From Candidatus Calditenuaceae archaeon (GTDB lineage: Archaea; Thermoproteota; Nitrososphaeria_A; Caldarchaeales; Calditenuaceae), in NCBI GenBank assembly GCA_025058055.1, contig JANXEU010000026.1, positions 1 through 57,426 on the forward strand: a stretch of DNA of 57,426 nucleotides, given 5' to 3'. A program made the position numbers and the translations under genes. Under the pieces are notes generated by a model. The model was given only the letters and a program-made list of their open reading frames with translations. It ran no database searches and was not told the origin of the DNA. Positions 6,970 through 15,130 of the stretch are shown here, one piece after another; position 1 is the first letter of the stretch, and the number at the start of each line of letters is the position of its first letter.

Positions 6970-7575
6970 GTGAAGTGGTGGCACGTCCCAGCAGTCGCCG
7001 CTGTCGCAGCTCTGGCTTTGGCCTTGACCCTCGCGTTGTCGGCCAGCGCGTTCATGACGCGACAACAGCCCGCGCCCCAGTCCCAGTACTGGGGGCAGGG
7101 AACAGGCCCGATGAAACCGACGGGTTGGATGGGCCGCATGATGGGTGTCTGTCCGTGCATGGGGTGGATGTGGGGAGCTCCGCAACAACCTCAACCACAG
7201 CAACAGGCACCTACGTCGGAGCCCGACGTGGAGGTCGTGGTCTTCGCGGGTGACTTCGGTTTCGGCAGGAGCAGGGACTCCATCACCTCACCGGGACCTG
7301 AAATCAGAGTGAAGAGGGGATCTCTGGTCAAGCTGACCCTAGTGAACGTCGGAAAAGCGGTCCACGTCCTCACGGTCGTCGGGGTCTTGAGGGGGGACTC
7401 AGGGGCCTCTCCGGTATTCCCCGGTGCACAGGCCGGGACGCCCGCGAACCCACTAACGCCGGGTCAGAGCCTCACGGTCTACTTCGTGGCCGACAGACCT
7501 GGAACATATTACTACGTCTGCAACGTCCCAGGTCACGTGACGGCCGGGATGTGGGGGAGGTTCGTGGTCGAGTGA
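6970..7575 (+). CDS. Secreted/anchored cupredoxin with Met- and Gln-rich linker
   Basis: 201 residues from GTG, with GGTGAG about 8 nt upstream. Residues 7-29 are a signal/anchor helix. Residues 44-70 carry a Met/Cys-rich stretch (MGRMMGVCPCMGWMWG) and 71-82 a Pro/Gln linker. The cupredoxin domain has copper ligands H132 (KAVHVLTV), C184 (YYVCNVPGH), H189 and M194. The order Cys-x4-His-x4-Met is that of plastocyanin/auracyanin-type electron carriers. The Met/Cys segment could be an extra copper site. Its stop is immediately next to the stop of the convergent permease gene. Confidence 0.88.
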   Translation: MKWWHVPAVAAVAALALALTLALSASAFMTRQQPAPQSQYWGQGTGPMKPTGWMGRMMGVCPCMGWMWGAPQQPQPQQQAPTSEPDVEVVVFAGDFGFGRSRDSITSPGPEIRVKRGSLVKLTLVNVGKAVHVLTVVGVLRGDSGASPVFPGAQAGTPANPLTPGQSLTVYFVADRPGTYYYVCNVPGHVTAGMWGRFVVE

Positions 7576-9162
7576 TCAGCCTGCAACGAGACTGACTGAC
7601 CAGTCGTAGAGCCTCCTCCAGAGAGTCCTATTGAGTGCAACTATGAAGAGCGTCATGACACAGACGTACACCGTGAGGGCGAAAACATCACCTGAAAGTG
7701 CTGCACCTGTTATCTCTTTCCCCAACCCCGGCAGCGCGGTCTCATAGAGGACTCCTCCGACCTCAACCGCCTCTGCGACCACGGTGGCGTTCCATGCACC
7801 TCCTGCTGTCGTGATGGCACCGGTGATCAGGGAAGGGAGGGCGTGGGGCAGGTAGATGGCTGCGAGGGAATACCCAAACCCGAGCCCGTAGAGGCCGGAG
7901 AGCTCACTGTATGCTCGATCGACTCTCATGAAACCCTGGAGAACAGAGTAGAAGACGTAATACTGAGAACCGATCAGCATCATTAGGATCGCGGCGCTCT
8001 CCACCCCCAACGGTCCGGTGGACGCCAGCGCAGGCGTCAGCACCGGGAACAGAAGCGGGGCGGGGAAGGAGGCTACCACCTGAACGACCGGTAACAGGGC
8101 CCTTCGCAGATTCTCTTTTACGCTGAAGTAATACGCTACGGGTATCGACCAGCAGGCAGCGATCGCTAATACCGCGAGGACCCGCATCATGGAGAAGGCA
8201 AGGGCCGCAGACACCTCAATCCAGTTGACTTCCACGAGTCTCGTTAAGCCGGTGACTACGGACTCGTAAAGGTCACCGCCGTACTCGTCGATCAGCGAAA
8301 TCGCGACCGCAGCCAAAACGATCACCGTTATTGCCGTGATCCCCGGTGCGAGCCAGTGTCTCGACTGAACGATGTGGATTATCTGCAGAGGCACCCTGAT
8401 CTGCCTCATCCTTGCTATCCTACCGAGGCCGGCATCTCCGAAGGTCCTGAAGCCCGACGTTATGGCCGATATTCCGCTCACAATGGCCCTTGGCGGTGCG
8501 AGTCTCGACTCGTGGTCGGAGACGCCCTCAATAGCCCTAGAGACGAGCGGTGCGTAGATCACGAACTGCACTAACCCTATAGTGAGGAGGGTTAGCGAGA
8601 GCAGCAGGGCCAGGGATGAGAGGTCCCCTTGTGCAGCGAACTTCTCGACGAGATAACCGACGCCGTGAACCCGGAGCTCCTCCCTTCCCAAGACCATGAC
8701 CTCACTGGCGGAGAGGAAGAACCAGGCGTTTGCAGTGGAAGGCTGAAGGTTCGAGAGGATCCTAGGCATGGACGCAGGGATGTAGACCTTGGTGAGCCTC
8801 TCACCCAAAGGCACGTTCCACAACTTCAGGCCCTCCCTCAGCTCAACCGGGATGCTCCTCACGGACTCGTAGACACCGAACGCGAAGTTCCAGAACGTGC
8901 AGGTGAAGATCAGGAATATTGACGCTAGCTCAATTCCGAAGACAGGAGAGAGCCTCGACAACGTGATCACAGCGACCGGAAAGAAGCCGAGTATCGGCAC
9001 GCTCTGAAGTACATCGAGAACTGGAACCGCGAACCATTCGAACCTTCGATTGAGGGCAGAGCCAATTCCGATAGGGATCGCTGCAGTTACTGAGAGGGCA
9101 AGCGCGATGAGTATCCTGAGCCACGAGGCACCGACAGCCGTGATTATCTCCACGATATCCAA
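7576..9162 (-). CDS. ABC transporter permease, two fused permease domains (NitT/TauT type)
   Basis: 528 residues with about 12 membrane segments. Two repeats of the binding-protein-dependent permease domain are present. Repeat 1 has IPVELREGLKLWNVPLGERLTKVYIPASMP (EAA loop) near 125-150; repeat 2 has VDRAYSELSGLYGLGFGYSLAAIYLPHALP near 415-440, given here only as landmarks. Such fused permeases import anions or small organic acids with a separate ATPase and binding protein. Neither partner is encoded in this window. It starts 9 bp after the small zinc-ribbon gene and is third in a minus-strand operon with the prenyl synthase. Confidence 0.85.
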   Translation of the reverse strand: MDIVEIITAVGASWLRILIALALSVTAAIPIGIGSALNRRFEWFAVPVLDVLQSVPILGFFPVAVITLSRLSPVFGIELASIFLIFTCTFWNFAFGVYESVRSIPVELREGLKLWNVPLGERLTKVYIPASMPRILSNLQPSTANAWFFLSASEVMVLGREELRVHGVGYLVEKFAAQGDLSSLALLLSLTLLTIGLVQFVIYAPLVSRAIEGVSDHESRLAPPRAIVSGISAITSGFRTFGDAGLGRIARMRQIRVPLQIIHIVQSRHWLAPGITAITVIVLAAVAISLIDEYGGDLYESVVTGLTRLVEVNWIEVSAALAFSMMRVLAVLAIAACWSIPVAYYFSVKENLRRALLPVVQVVASFPAPLLFPVLTPALASTGPLGVESAAILMMLIGSQYYVFYSVLQGFMRVDRAYSELSGLYGLGFGYSLAAIYLPHALPSLITGAITTAGGAWNATVVAEAVEVGGVLYETALPGLGKEITGAALSGDVFALTVYVCVMTLFIVALNRTLWRRLYDWSVSLVAG

Positions 9163-9171
9163 ACTTCCACC

Positions 9172-9297
9172 TCAGTGAAGACACACCTCACCGTTTTTGC
9201 CAGACTCGACCTCGTAACAGCGCTCACAGAGAAGCCTTCCCTTAAGGACGTTGATCCTCTGCAGCTCAGTGCCACAGGACTCGCAACGAGGAGACAT
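9172..9297 (-). CDS. 41-residue zinc-ribbon protein
   Basis: ATG 9295-9297 to TGA 9172. Residues CESCG near the start and LLCERCY in the middle form two CxxC pairs 20 residues apart, a complete zinc ribbon. Its 5' end overlaps the 3' end of the prenyl synthase gene by 32 bp in another frame, and the permease starts 9 bp after its stop, suggesting coupled translation. Function is unknown; such micro-ribbons often act as protein- or RNA-binding adaptors. The intact Cys pattern and operon position are the evidence that it is real. Confidence 0.65.
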   Translation of the reverse strand: MSPRCESCGTELQRINVLKGRLLCERCYEVESGKNGEVCLH

Positions 9298-10219
9298 CAA
9301 CGCCGCCCTCCTTCAGCATCTCTCTCACGCAATACCGAGGAAAGGATTTGAGAAGTACCTTTCTGTCGTTCTCCAGCGGCATCGACTCGACGAGGAGGTC
9401 TATCTCGACGAGCTTCGATTCGAGCAGTGATGTGAAGAAGGTGATGGTCTTACCTCTTACTTTTGCTATGTTAAGGAGGGCCCCTAAAGACCGAGTCTTC
9501 GCGGCAAGGGCGAACTTAACGAACGCGTCCTCCAACCTAGTCAGGGCGAGCATCACGCTCAACCTCAGGGGCCTCTTTTTCAGCTCAACTATGTCGTCGG
9601 CGATCTGGTAGGCTGTTCCCACGAGGAGGCCGTACTGTTTGGCCGCCTCCCTCAGTGATTTGTCAACGCCTGCACAGACGGCAGCCGACTCGGCTGCAGC
9701 CGCGAAGAGGCTACCAGTCTTATGTTCTATGACTCTCTGATAGAAGATCTCCGAAGGTGGCTTCGTCGCGGCGATCTCTTCGAGGACACCTAGCGACGCT
9801 CTGTCCCACGCCTCAACGAATATTCTCGCAATCTCTTGGCCCTTCTCGAGTGTGGTAGAGAAGGCTATGTTGATGATCCTGTGACCCTCTACTACGGCCC
9901 TGCCTATACCGATCCTCCTCCAGAGTGACGGCCTACCTCTCCTCGTGAAGTCTAAGTCGATGATGTCGTCGTGAACGAGGGACGCATTGTGAGCCAACTC
10001 AAGCGCATAAGCGACGTCGAGGGCCATCTCCCTGTCCTTGCCGCCTAGACATTCAAAGACCAACAGCAGGAACGCAGGCCTTAGCCTCTTCCCACCCTCA
10101 ACGACCTCAGAGATCAAAGGGCCGCTGGGTGAGGAGCTGAGCTTCTTCCGGAGGTGATCTTCGAATTCCGACCTCAGCCTCTCGATGATCGATTCAACTC
10201 CTTCAGCACGTACCTCCAT
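9266..10219 (-). CDS. Trans-isoprenyl diphosphate synthase
   Basis: 317 residues, normal for the family. It condenses IPP with allylic diphosphates. GGKRLRP (42-48), the first Asp-rich motif DDIID (84-88) and the second YQIADDIVE (204-212) are present; in the second motif the last Asp is Glu. The residue five places before the first motif, which limits chain length, is Ala79 (HNASLVHDD). Long-chain polyprenyl synthases usually have a small residue here and geranylgeranyl synthases a bulky one. A product longer than C20, for a quinone or polyprenol, is therefore possible. It heads an operon with the zinc-ribbon and permease genes. Confidence 0.85.
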   Translation of the reverse strand: MEVRAEGVESIIERLRSEFEDHLRKKLSSSPSGPLISEVVEGGKRLRPAFLLLVFECLGGKDREMALDVAYALELAHNASLVHDDIIDLDFTRRGRPSLWRRIGIGRAVVEGHRIINIAFSTTLEKGQEIARIFVEAWDRASLGVLEEIAATKPPSEIFYQRVIEHKTGSLFAAAAESAAVCAGVDKSLREAAKQYGLLVGTAYQIADDIVELKKRPLRLSVMLALTRLEDAFVKFALAAKTRSLGALLNIAKVRGKTITFFTSLLESKLVEIDLLVESMPLENDRKVLLKSFPRYCVREMLKEGGVDVSSLRVLWH

Positions 10220-10284
10220 CCGGACCGGTTTTAAAAGTTCTGAGGTGTTGATAAGCCCATCGCGCAGTCGCTAAGAGTGCTCAA

Positions 10285-10293
10285 GTTAAATGG
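10285..10293 (+). promoter_or_regulatory. TATA-like box (GTTAAATGG) of hisF
   Basis: Centred about 27 nt before ATG 10316, predicting a leaderless hisF-hisI transcript. Confidence 0.5.
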
Positions 10294-10315
10294 AGGAGAG
10301 CTAGATCGGTGACAG

Positions 10316-11083
10316 ATGGTTGCCAAGAGGGTTATCCCCTGTCTCGACGTGGACAAGGGCAGAGTCGTGAAGGGAGTGTCCTTCAGGGATCTGAGGGGTG
10401 CGGGAGACCCGGTCGAGCTAGCGGCCAGGTACGTCCAGGAGGGGGCCGACGAGCTCGTCTTCTTGGACGTCTCGGCATCGGTCGAGGGAAGAAGGGCGAT
10501 CGTCGAGGTGGTCAGGAGGGTGGCTGAGGAGATCGACATACCCTTTACCGTTGGCGGGGGAGTGAGAACCCTCGAGGACGCAGAGGCACTGCTCAGGAAC
10601 GGCGCCGACAAGGTCTCCGTGAACACGATGGCGGTCGAGAAGCCCGAGCTCATCAGCAAGATCGCTAGGAGGTATGGAGATCAGTGCGTTGTTGTCGCGA
10701 TCGACGCCGCGAGGGAGCACTCGAGCGGTGATTCTCTCTTCAGGGTCTACACGCACTCGGGTACCAGACCGACAAAGCTGGACGCGGTGGAATGGGCGAG
10801 GAGGGCCGCGGAGTTGGGAGCTGGGGAGCTGCTGGTGACCTCGATCGATCGAGATGGCAGGCAACAGGGTTACGACGTTGAGCTGTTGAGTCGCATCTCA
10901 AAATCGGTGAGTGTACCGGTGATCGCAAGTGGCGGCGCCGGAGCTCTGGAGGATTTCTACGCAGCGATCTCGGCCGGAGGTGCGGATGCAGTCCTTGCTG
11001 CCTCAGTATTCCACTATCGAACGTTCTCCATAAAACAGGTGAAGGAGCATCTTATGTCGAGAGGTATAGAGGTGAGACTTTGA
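10316..11083 (+). CDS. hisF: Imidazole glycerol phosphate synthase subunit HisF
   Basis: 255 residues, the usual length. The (beta/alpha)8 barrel cyclase uses ammonia from HisH to make imidazole glycerol phosphate and AICAR in histidine synthesis. The catalytic Asp residues are in [13 protein letters not shown] (D11) and VVVAIDA (D130). Phosphate-binding GGGVRT (80-85) and ASGGAG near the C-terminus are present. Its stop overlaps the TTG start of hisI (TTGA at 11080-11083), so the two are translationally coupled. HisH is not in the window. Confidence 0.95.
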   Translation: MVAKRVIPCLDVDKGRVVKGVSFRDLRGAGDPVELAARYVQEGADELVFLDVSASVEGRRAIVEVVRRVAEEIDIPFTVGGGVRTLEDAEALLRNGADKVSVNTMAVEKPELISKIARRYGDQCVVVAIDAAREHSSGDSLFRVYTHSGTRPTKLDAVEWARRAAELGAGELLVTSIDRDGRQQGYDVELLSRISKSVSVPVIASGGAGALEDFYAAISAGGADAVLAASVFHYRTFSIKQVKEHLMSRGIEVRL

Positions 11084-11412
11084 ACGGCGTTACGATCGGT
11101 GAGATCGACTTCTCGAAGATGAACGGACTTGTTACGGTGGTCGCGCAGGACTCTGATACAGGGGAGGTCCTCATGGTAGCGTTCGCAAACAGAGAGGCTC
11201 TCGAGACAACGCTTAAAGAGGGGAGGGCCTACTTCTGGAGCAGGTCGAGGAACAAGCTCTGGATGAAGGGAGAGGAGTCGGGAAACGTCATGGAGGTGGT
11301 GGAGGTTAGAGTTGACTGCGACGGCGACGCGGTCCTCTACCGCGTGAAGCCCCGAGGGCCGGTTTGCCACACCGGCAACAGGAGCTGCTTCTACAGGCAC
11401 CTCGTCCGATAA
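11080..11412 (+). CDS. hisI: Phosphoribosyl-AMP cyclohydrolase HisI
   Basis: 110 residues, a stand-alone HisI without a fused HisE domain. It opens the purine ring of PR-AMP in step three of histidine synthesis. The metal-binding motif [10 protein letters not shown] (C80, D81, D83) and the C-terminal VCHTG (C96-H97) and SCF (C103) are complete. [18 protein letters not shown] is the classic substrate loop. The TTG start overlaps the hisF stop. Confidence 0.95.
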   Translation: MNGVTIGEIDFSKMNGLVTVVAQDSDTGEVLMVAFANREALETTLKEGRAYFWSRSRNKLWMKGEESGNVMEVVEVRVDCDGDAVLYRVKPRGPVCHTGNRSCFYRHLVR

Positions 11413-11420
11413 CGGTGTCA

Positions 11421-11429
11421 AATTTTTAC
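11421..11429 (+). promoter_or_regulatory. TATA-like box (AATTTTTAC) of the MazG-like gene
   Basis: Centred about 27 nt before GTG 11452, suggesting that this gene also has its own leaderless start although it follows hisI by 39 bp. Confidence 0.45.
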
Positions 11430-11451
11430 CAAGGTCACCGCGTTCGTATGC

Positions 11452-11745
11452 GTGCTCACCATATCCGATGTTCAGAGGATGATGAGAGAGCTGTACGGCC
11501 ATAGGGACGTAAGGAGGAGTCCGGAGAGGACGCTTCTATGGCTGATATCTGAGGTAGGAGAGGTCGCGGACGCGGTGATAAAGAACCGAGGGCACGGCAT
11601 TGAGGAGGAGCTGGCAGACGTGCTTGCATGGCTCGCGAGCTTCGCCAACGTCCTCAACGTCGACCTCGAAGCGGCCTTCAGCTCCAAGTACGGCGATCGG
11701 TGCCCACGCTGCGCGTCGAAGCCCTGCGACTGTCCAGAGAGTTGA
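11452..11745 (+). CDS. MazG-like nucleotide pyrophosphohydrolase
   Basis: 97 residues. The all-alpha NTP-pyrophosphatase motif is visible as SEVGEVADAV followed 12 residues later by EEELADVLAWL (ExxE...ExxD), binding the metal that cleaves an alpha-beta phosphate bond. The C-terminus CPRCASKPCDC could bind zinc. Enzymes of this fold remove unwanted NTPs. HisE, phosphoribosyl-ATP pyrophosphatase, belongs to the same fold and is the step just before HisI, so its position after hisF-hisI raises the possibility of a HisE role. The sequence itself looks more like MazG than HisE. Confidence 0.8.
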   Translation: MLTISDVQRMMRELYGHRDVRRSPERTLLWLISEVGEVADAVIKNRGHGIEEELADVLAWLASFANVLNVDLEAAFSSKYGDRCPRCASKPCDCPES

Positions 11746-11747
11746 GC

Positions 11748-12638
11748 TTACGAAATCGAAAGCACGACCTCGTTGATGAACTCCCTCATCTTCACCAACA
11801 GCTCGTCCTGCTCCAGATCGCCCAAGTAGACGACTGGATACTGAAGGCCCAGCCTAATGAGCCTCGAGAGCTCGTCGGCAACCGAGCTGGCCTTGCCTCC
11901 GAGGACGTACCTCCTCTCTCCCGAGCCGGCCCTTACCTCTTCGCTCTTGAACTGGGGCCCTAACCTCACGGTTATCCTTCCAGAGACCACGAAGCCATCT
12001 CTAGCGCGAGACCTGACGAGTGTCATCCGCTCGGTCAGCTCGTCGGCAGGTATGCCCGTGAAATGCCATCCGTCTGCGAGCTCCAACGCTCTCCTCACTG
12101 CCCTCTCGGAGTTACCTCCTACCCAAACAGGCGGCCCATTAGAAGTGTGGGGAGCAGGACTGAAGAGAACGCCCACGACTTTGTGAAACTCGCCGACGAA
12201 GTCAGGGGCCTTGCCAGACCACAAGGCCTTGATCAACTTGAGCTGCTCGTCGAGAAGCCTCCCGCGACTCCGGAAGTCAGCACCCATAGCTCTGAATTCC
12301 GTAGGTTCCCAACCCGCGCCGATGCCAACGATCAGCCGGCCCTCGGTGAGGACATCCAGTGTCGCAATCTGTTTCGCGACCAGCACAGCGTTCCTCAGCG
12401 GTGTGACTATCACCGACGTCCCGAGCTTGATCGACTCGGTCTTCCCAGCCAGATACGACAGTGTAGTCAAAGCCTCGTAGGTCCTGCCGTAGGGGTAGGG
12501 ATGCGAAGCGCCTATCGCGACGTGATCCGTAACCCATATCGAGTCGTATCCTAAGCGCTCCGCCTCAAGCGCAGACGATAGAACGCCCTCCCTGCTGAGG
12601 TTCTTCCCGAAGTTGGGGATACACAGTCCAACTCTCAC
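11748..12638 (-). CDS. LLM-class (F420-dependent family) oxidoreductase
   Basis: 296 residues with the luciferase-like TIM barrel: AERLGYDSIWVTDHV (about 28-42), KLGTSVIVTPLRNAV, ATLDVLTEGRLIVGIGAGW and PVWVGGNSERAVRRALELADGW. This order is standard for F420- or FMN-dependent oxidoreductases of unknown substrate. An F420-reductase-like gene at 47.9 kb makes an F420 cofactor plausible. It is followed after 32 bp by the GHMP gene on the other side (that gene is upstream in the minus direction), so the two may be co-transcribed. Confidence 0.85.
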   Translation of the reverse strand: MRVGLCIPNFGKNLSREGVLSSALEAERLGYDSIWVTDHVAIGASHPYPYGRTYEALTTLSYLAGKTESIKLGTSVIVTPLRNAVLVAKQIATLDVLTEGRLIVGIGAGWEPTEFRAMGADFRSRGRLLDEQLKLIKALWSGKAPDFVGEFHKVVGVLFSPAPHTSNGPPVWVGGNSERAVRRALELADGWHFTGIPADELTERMTLVRSRARDGFVVSGRITVRLGPQFKSEEVRAGSGERRYVLGGKASSVADELSRLIRLGLQYPVVYLGDLEQDELLVKMREFINEVVLSIS

Positions 12639-12670
12639 GTCGATCTTGGCGAATCAGAGGCGTAAAAACG

Positions 12671-13633
12671 TCACTCGATGACCTCGGCCCCACCTCCTAG
12701 TCCGGACACCAATGTGAAGTACCCAGCACGCCTTATCTCCTCATCCACTTCGTCCACGTGCTCGGGGAGCGTGTCGACGTAGACGGTCGGGCCCGTCTGC
12801 ATCGAGTAGTAGACCGGAACCCCTCTTCTCCTAAGGGCCTTCACGATGCTAATGACCCTGAGGGAATCGTGCGTGACGAGTATGATGCCCGAATCTCCGG
12901 TCATGGTGACCGCGAGGAGCTCCATCGCGTCCCTCTCCACCAGCTTGCCGAAGGTCTCGAAGTCGCCGTCTCTGATCGCCTTCTCCACTTGATCGCACCG
13001 TTCGTTGGCAGTCTTTATCCTCTGAGGGAAGAAGGGAGAGGACTCGGCCTCCCGATGCGCATCCTCGGTCGATAAGTCAGCGGACAGAGGTATCACGACG
13101 AACCTCAGGTCGAGGTCGCGTTCATCACCGATCCTATCCGCGTAGCTGTCCTCATCGGATGAACCCGAGTACCACCTAGCGTACTTGCCAACGGCCGACC
13201 TGCAGGCGGAACCTGCCAACAACCTAGCGACTCTTGAGAGGTAACGAGTGTCCTCTGCAAGCTCCCTCAGACCCGCTGCGTACAGAGCTGCCTTAGCGAT
13301 TGATGCACCTGCCGCGGCCGAATAACCCATGCCCTTCGCGCGGACCTTCGGATGGTTCTCGGTTACCACCCTCACCTTGAGGTCGATCTCAGCAGCAGCC
13401 CTAACCCTGTCTATCACCTTTATCACCCGTTCCAGGGACCTCCCCGAAGCGACTTGACCGTTTATGATAACCACGTCGGAGTCGAAGTCGCCGAACTCGA
13501 CCTGCGCGTCCACGTAGGCGACGTCCGTGTTCACAGAGACGCTGTCGTGATACGGTATCCTGAGCTCCCAATCCCTCATACCGTGATACTTAACAAGCGC
13601 CTGCATCGTGAAGGCCCTTGCCTTGCTCCTCAT
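12671..13633 (-). CDS. Mevalonate diphosphate decarboxylase-family GHMP protein with altered active site
   Basis: 320 residues from ATG 13631-13633, chosen because a TATA-like box lies about 28 nt upstream; a longer frame opens at 13675. ALVKYHGMRD near the N-terminus matches the ALVKYWGKRD signature with its Lys. GMGYSAAAGASIAKAA is the ATP loop and GSACRSAVGKYARW keeps the Arg. The expected catalytic Asp in the YTxDAGPN motif is missing: the segment reads YYSMQTGPTVYV, with Gln at that place. The Thermoplasma mevalonate-3-kinase also lacks this Asp. The protein may therefore be a kinase, or a decarboxylase with another base. Confidence 0.75.
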   Translation of the reverse strand: MRSKARAFTMQALVKYHGMRDWELRIPYHDSVSVNTDVAYVDAQVEFGDFDSDVVIINGQVASGRSLERVIKVIDRVRAAAEIDLKVRVVTENHPKVRAKGMGYSAAAGASIAKAALYAAGLRELAEDTRYLSRVARLLAGSACRSAVGKYARWYSGSSDEDSYADRIGDERDLDLRFVVIPLSADLSTEDAHREAESSPFFPQRIKTANERCDQVEKAIRDGDFETFGKLVERDAMELLAVTMTGDSGIILVTHDSLRVISIVKALRRRGVPVYYSMQTGPTVYVDTLPEHVDEVDEEIRRAGYFTLVSGLGGGAEVIE

Positions 13634-13655
13634 CTCAGCCCGGGGCCTCGAAATC

Positions 13656-13666
13656 GATATATAAAA
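13656..13666. promoter_or_regulatory. Shared bidirectional TATA-like box (GATATATAAAA)
   Basis: This near-symmetric box lies 28 nt from ATG 13633 on the minus strand and about 47 nt from ATG 13708 on the plus strand. It probably serves the GHMP gene and may also serve the divergent hypothetical gene. Confidence 0.5.
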
Positions 13667-13707
13667 TGCGGGCATTCAGGCCGGAAGAACCACAGGTCGG
13701 TGAAGCG

Positions 13708-14208
13708 ATGATTACGTTAAGGGAGAGGATCGAGCTGATGAGGCAGGGGATATTGCGGGGTGGGGTGATACCGAAGCTGGAGGAGAGGGGGTTCATCGTC
13801 TCCAACTGGAAGAGACCGGTATCCCTCGAGGACATGGAGCTAAGAGACGACAGATGGTCGGCCTTTTACTCGAGGTTCACCTCTTGGGAGACCTATTACC
13901 GGTCAGAACCGCTCTATCTTTACTTCAACACCTTCTACGGCGACGTTCACGAGAAGGCCCATAGGTTCTGCTTCGTTGAGTACCTGCTCCCTTTCAAGTC
14001 GAAGAGGATACCGCTTAAACTGGTCGGAACCTTCAGCAGGCTCAACCTTATGGGAGGAGGTTACATCTGGAAGCGTAGGGAGGTCTTAGACCTCTCCGAA
14101 CCAGATGGCACGGTGGTCGAGATTGAGCTCAAGTACGCCGAGCTTCACAGCCTCGTGACGGCTGAGGGGCTTGTGTTGGTGGGCGAGGACGGAAAAAAAG
14201 ATACCTGA
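13708..14208 (+). CDS. Hypothetical protein, 166 residues
   Basis: I do not recognise this family. The start is ATG 13708; the longer frame from 13618 would overlap the promoter. Residues 1-25 are a basic helix (LRERIELMRQGILRGG); the rest is mixed alpha/beta with many aromatic residues (WSAFYSRFTSWETYYRSEP) and no membrane segment or metal motif. The end is charged (VGEDGKKDT). It looks soluble and globular. It is convergent with the LsrF-like gene, stop to stop with no gap. Confidence 0.65.
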   Translation: MITLRERIELMRQGILRGGVIPKLEERGFIVSNWKRPVSLEDMELRDDRWSAFYSRFTSWETYYRSEPLYLYFNTFYGDVHEKAHRFCFVEYLLPFKSKRIPLKLVGTFSRLNLMGGGYIWKRREVLDLSEPDGTVVEIELKYAELHSLVTAEGLVLVGEDGKKDT

Positions 14209-15000
14209 TCACCTAGCGACGACCTGTCCGAGATCTTCTGAAGCCTCGGTCGGCGACCAGCCTTCATGAACGACGCGCCGGAGAGCTTTTATCATCCCGA
14301 CCGGGTTAGAGGATTGGAAGACGTTCCTTCCGAAGTCCACACCTGCTGCTCCGGCGTTAATCGCCTCATGGGCCAGTTTCAGAGCATCGAGCTCCGTCTC
14401 TAGCTTCGGACCTCCTGCGATCACCAGAGGAACCGGTGCCGAGTCAACGACCTTCTCGAACTCCGGAGTGTAATAGGTCTTGATGAAGTGAGCTCCCAGC
14501 TCGGCCGCGACCCTGCATGCCAGAGCGATGTACTTGGTCTCCCTCTTCTCCAGCTCCCTTCCCACTGCTGTAACGGCTAACACCGGAATGCCGTAAGTCT
14601 CGCCGAGATCAACGAGTTGTGCTAGGGCCTTCAAAGTTTGATGCTCGTGCTCCGTACCCACGTATATCGAGAAGGCGAGCGCTGCTGCGTTGAGCCTTAT
14701 CGCGTCCTCGATTGAGGTGACGATCTCCTCGTCGCCAAGGACGGGCCCTGCTATCGTGTTGCCACCGGAGACCCTAAGGACTATCGGGACGTCGGTGGCC
14801 GGGTCGATGCTGGTCCTGAGAACCCCTCTGGTCAACATCAAAGCGTCGGCGTAGGGTAGGAGAGGCGTGATTGTCCTTCTCGGGTTCTCGAGCCCCTTGA
14901 TCGGTCCTAGGAAATAGCCGTGATCGACAGCGAGCATGACGGTCCTCCTCGTCGAGGGCTTGATTATTCTGGAGAGTCTGTTCTGGAGGCCCCAGCTCAT
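14209..15000 (-). CDS. LsrF/DhnA-family class I aldolase-thiolase
   Basis: 263 residues from ATG 14998-15000; GAGGAGGT sits directly upstream and a TATA-like AACTTATAAC lies about 28 nt before it, inside a longer open frame. MSWGLQNRLSRIIKP, RTVMLAVDHGYFLGP, LMLTRGVLR and AGVDFGRNVFQS match bacterial LsrF, the thiolase acting on phosphorylated autoinducer-2. FIKTYYTPEFE carries the Schiff-base Lys. Archaeal relatives include ADH synthase for aromatic amino acids and class I FBP aldolases. No lsr genes are nearby, so the substrate in this organism is unknown. Confidence 0.8.
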   Translation of the reverse strand: MSWGLQNRLSRIIKPSTRRTVMLAVDHGYFLGPIKGLENPRRTITPLLPYADALMLTRGVLRTSIDPATDVPIVLRVSGGNTIAGPVLGDEEIVTSIEDAIRLNAAALAFSIYVGTEHEHQTLKALAQLVDLGETYGIPVLAVTAVGRELEKRETKYIALACRVAAELGAHFIKTYYTPEFEKVVDSAPVPLVIAGGPKLETELDALKLAHEAINAGAAGVDFGRNVFQSSNPVGMIKALRRVVHEGWSPTEASEDLGQVVAR

Positions 15001-15130
15001 GACCTCCTCAACCCGAACGCCTGTTATAAGTTTGATCGAAGCCGGCGCCAAGCCTCGAACGTACGTATCCGGTCGTCGAAGATGTACAGCACCTCAACTT
15101 TTTGCACTACGCGTAATCCAGTCTTGAGGC

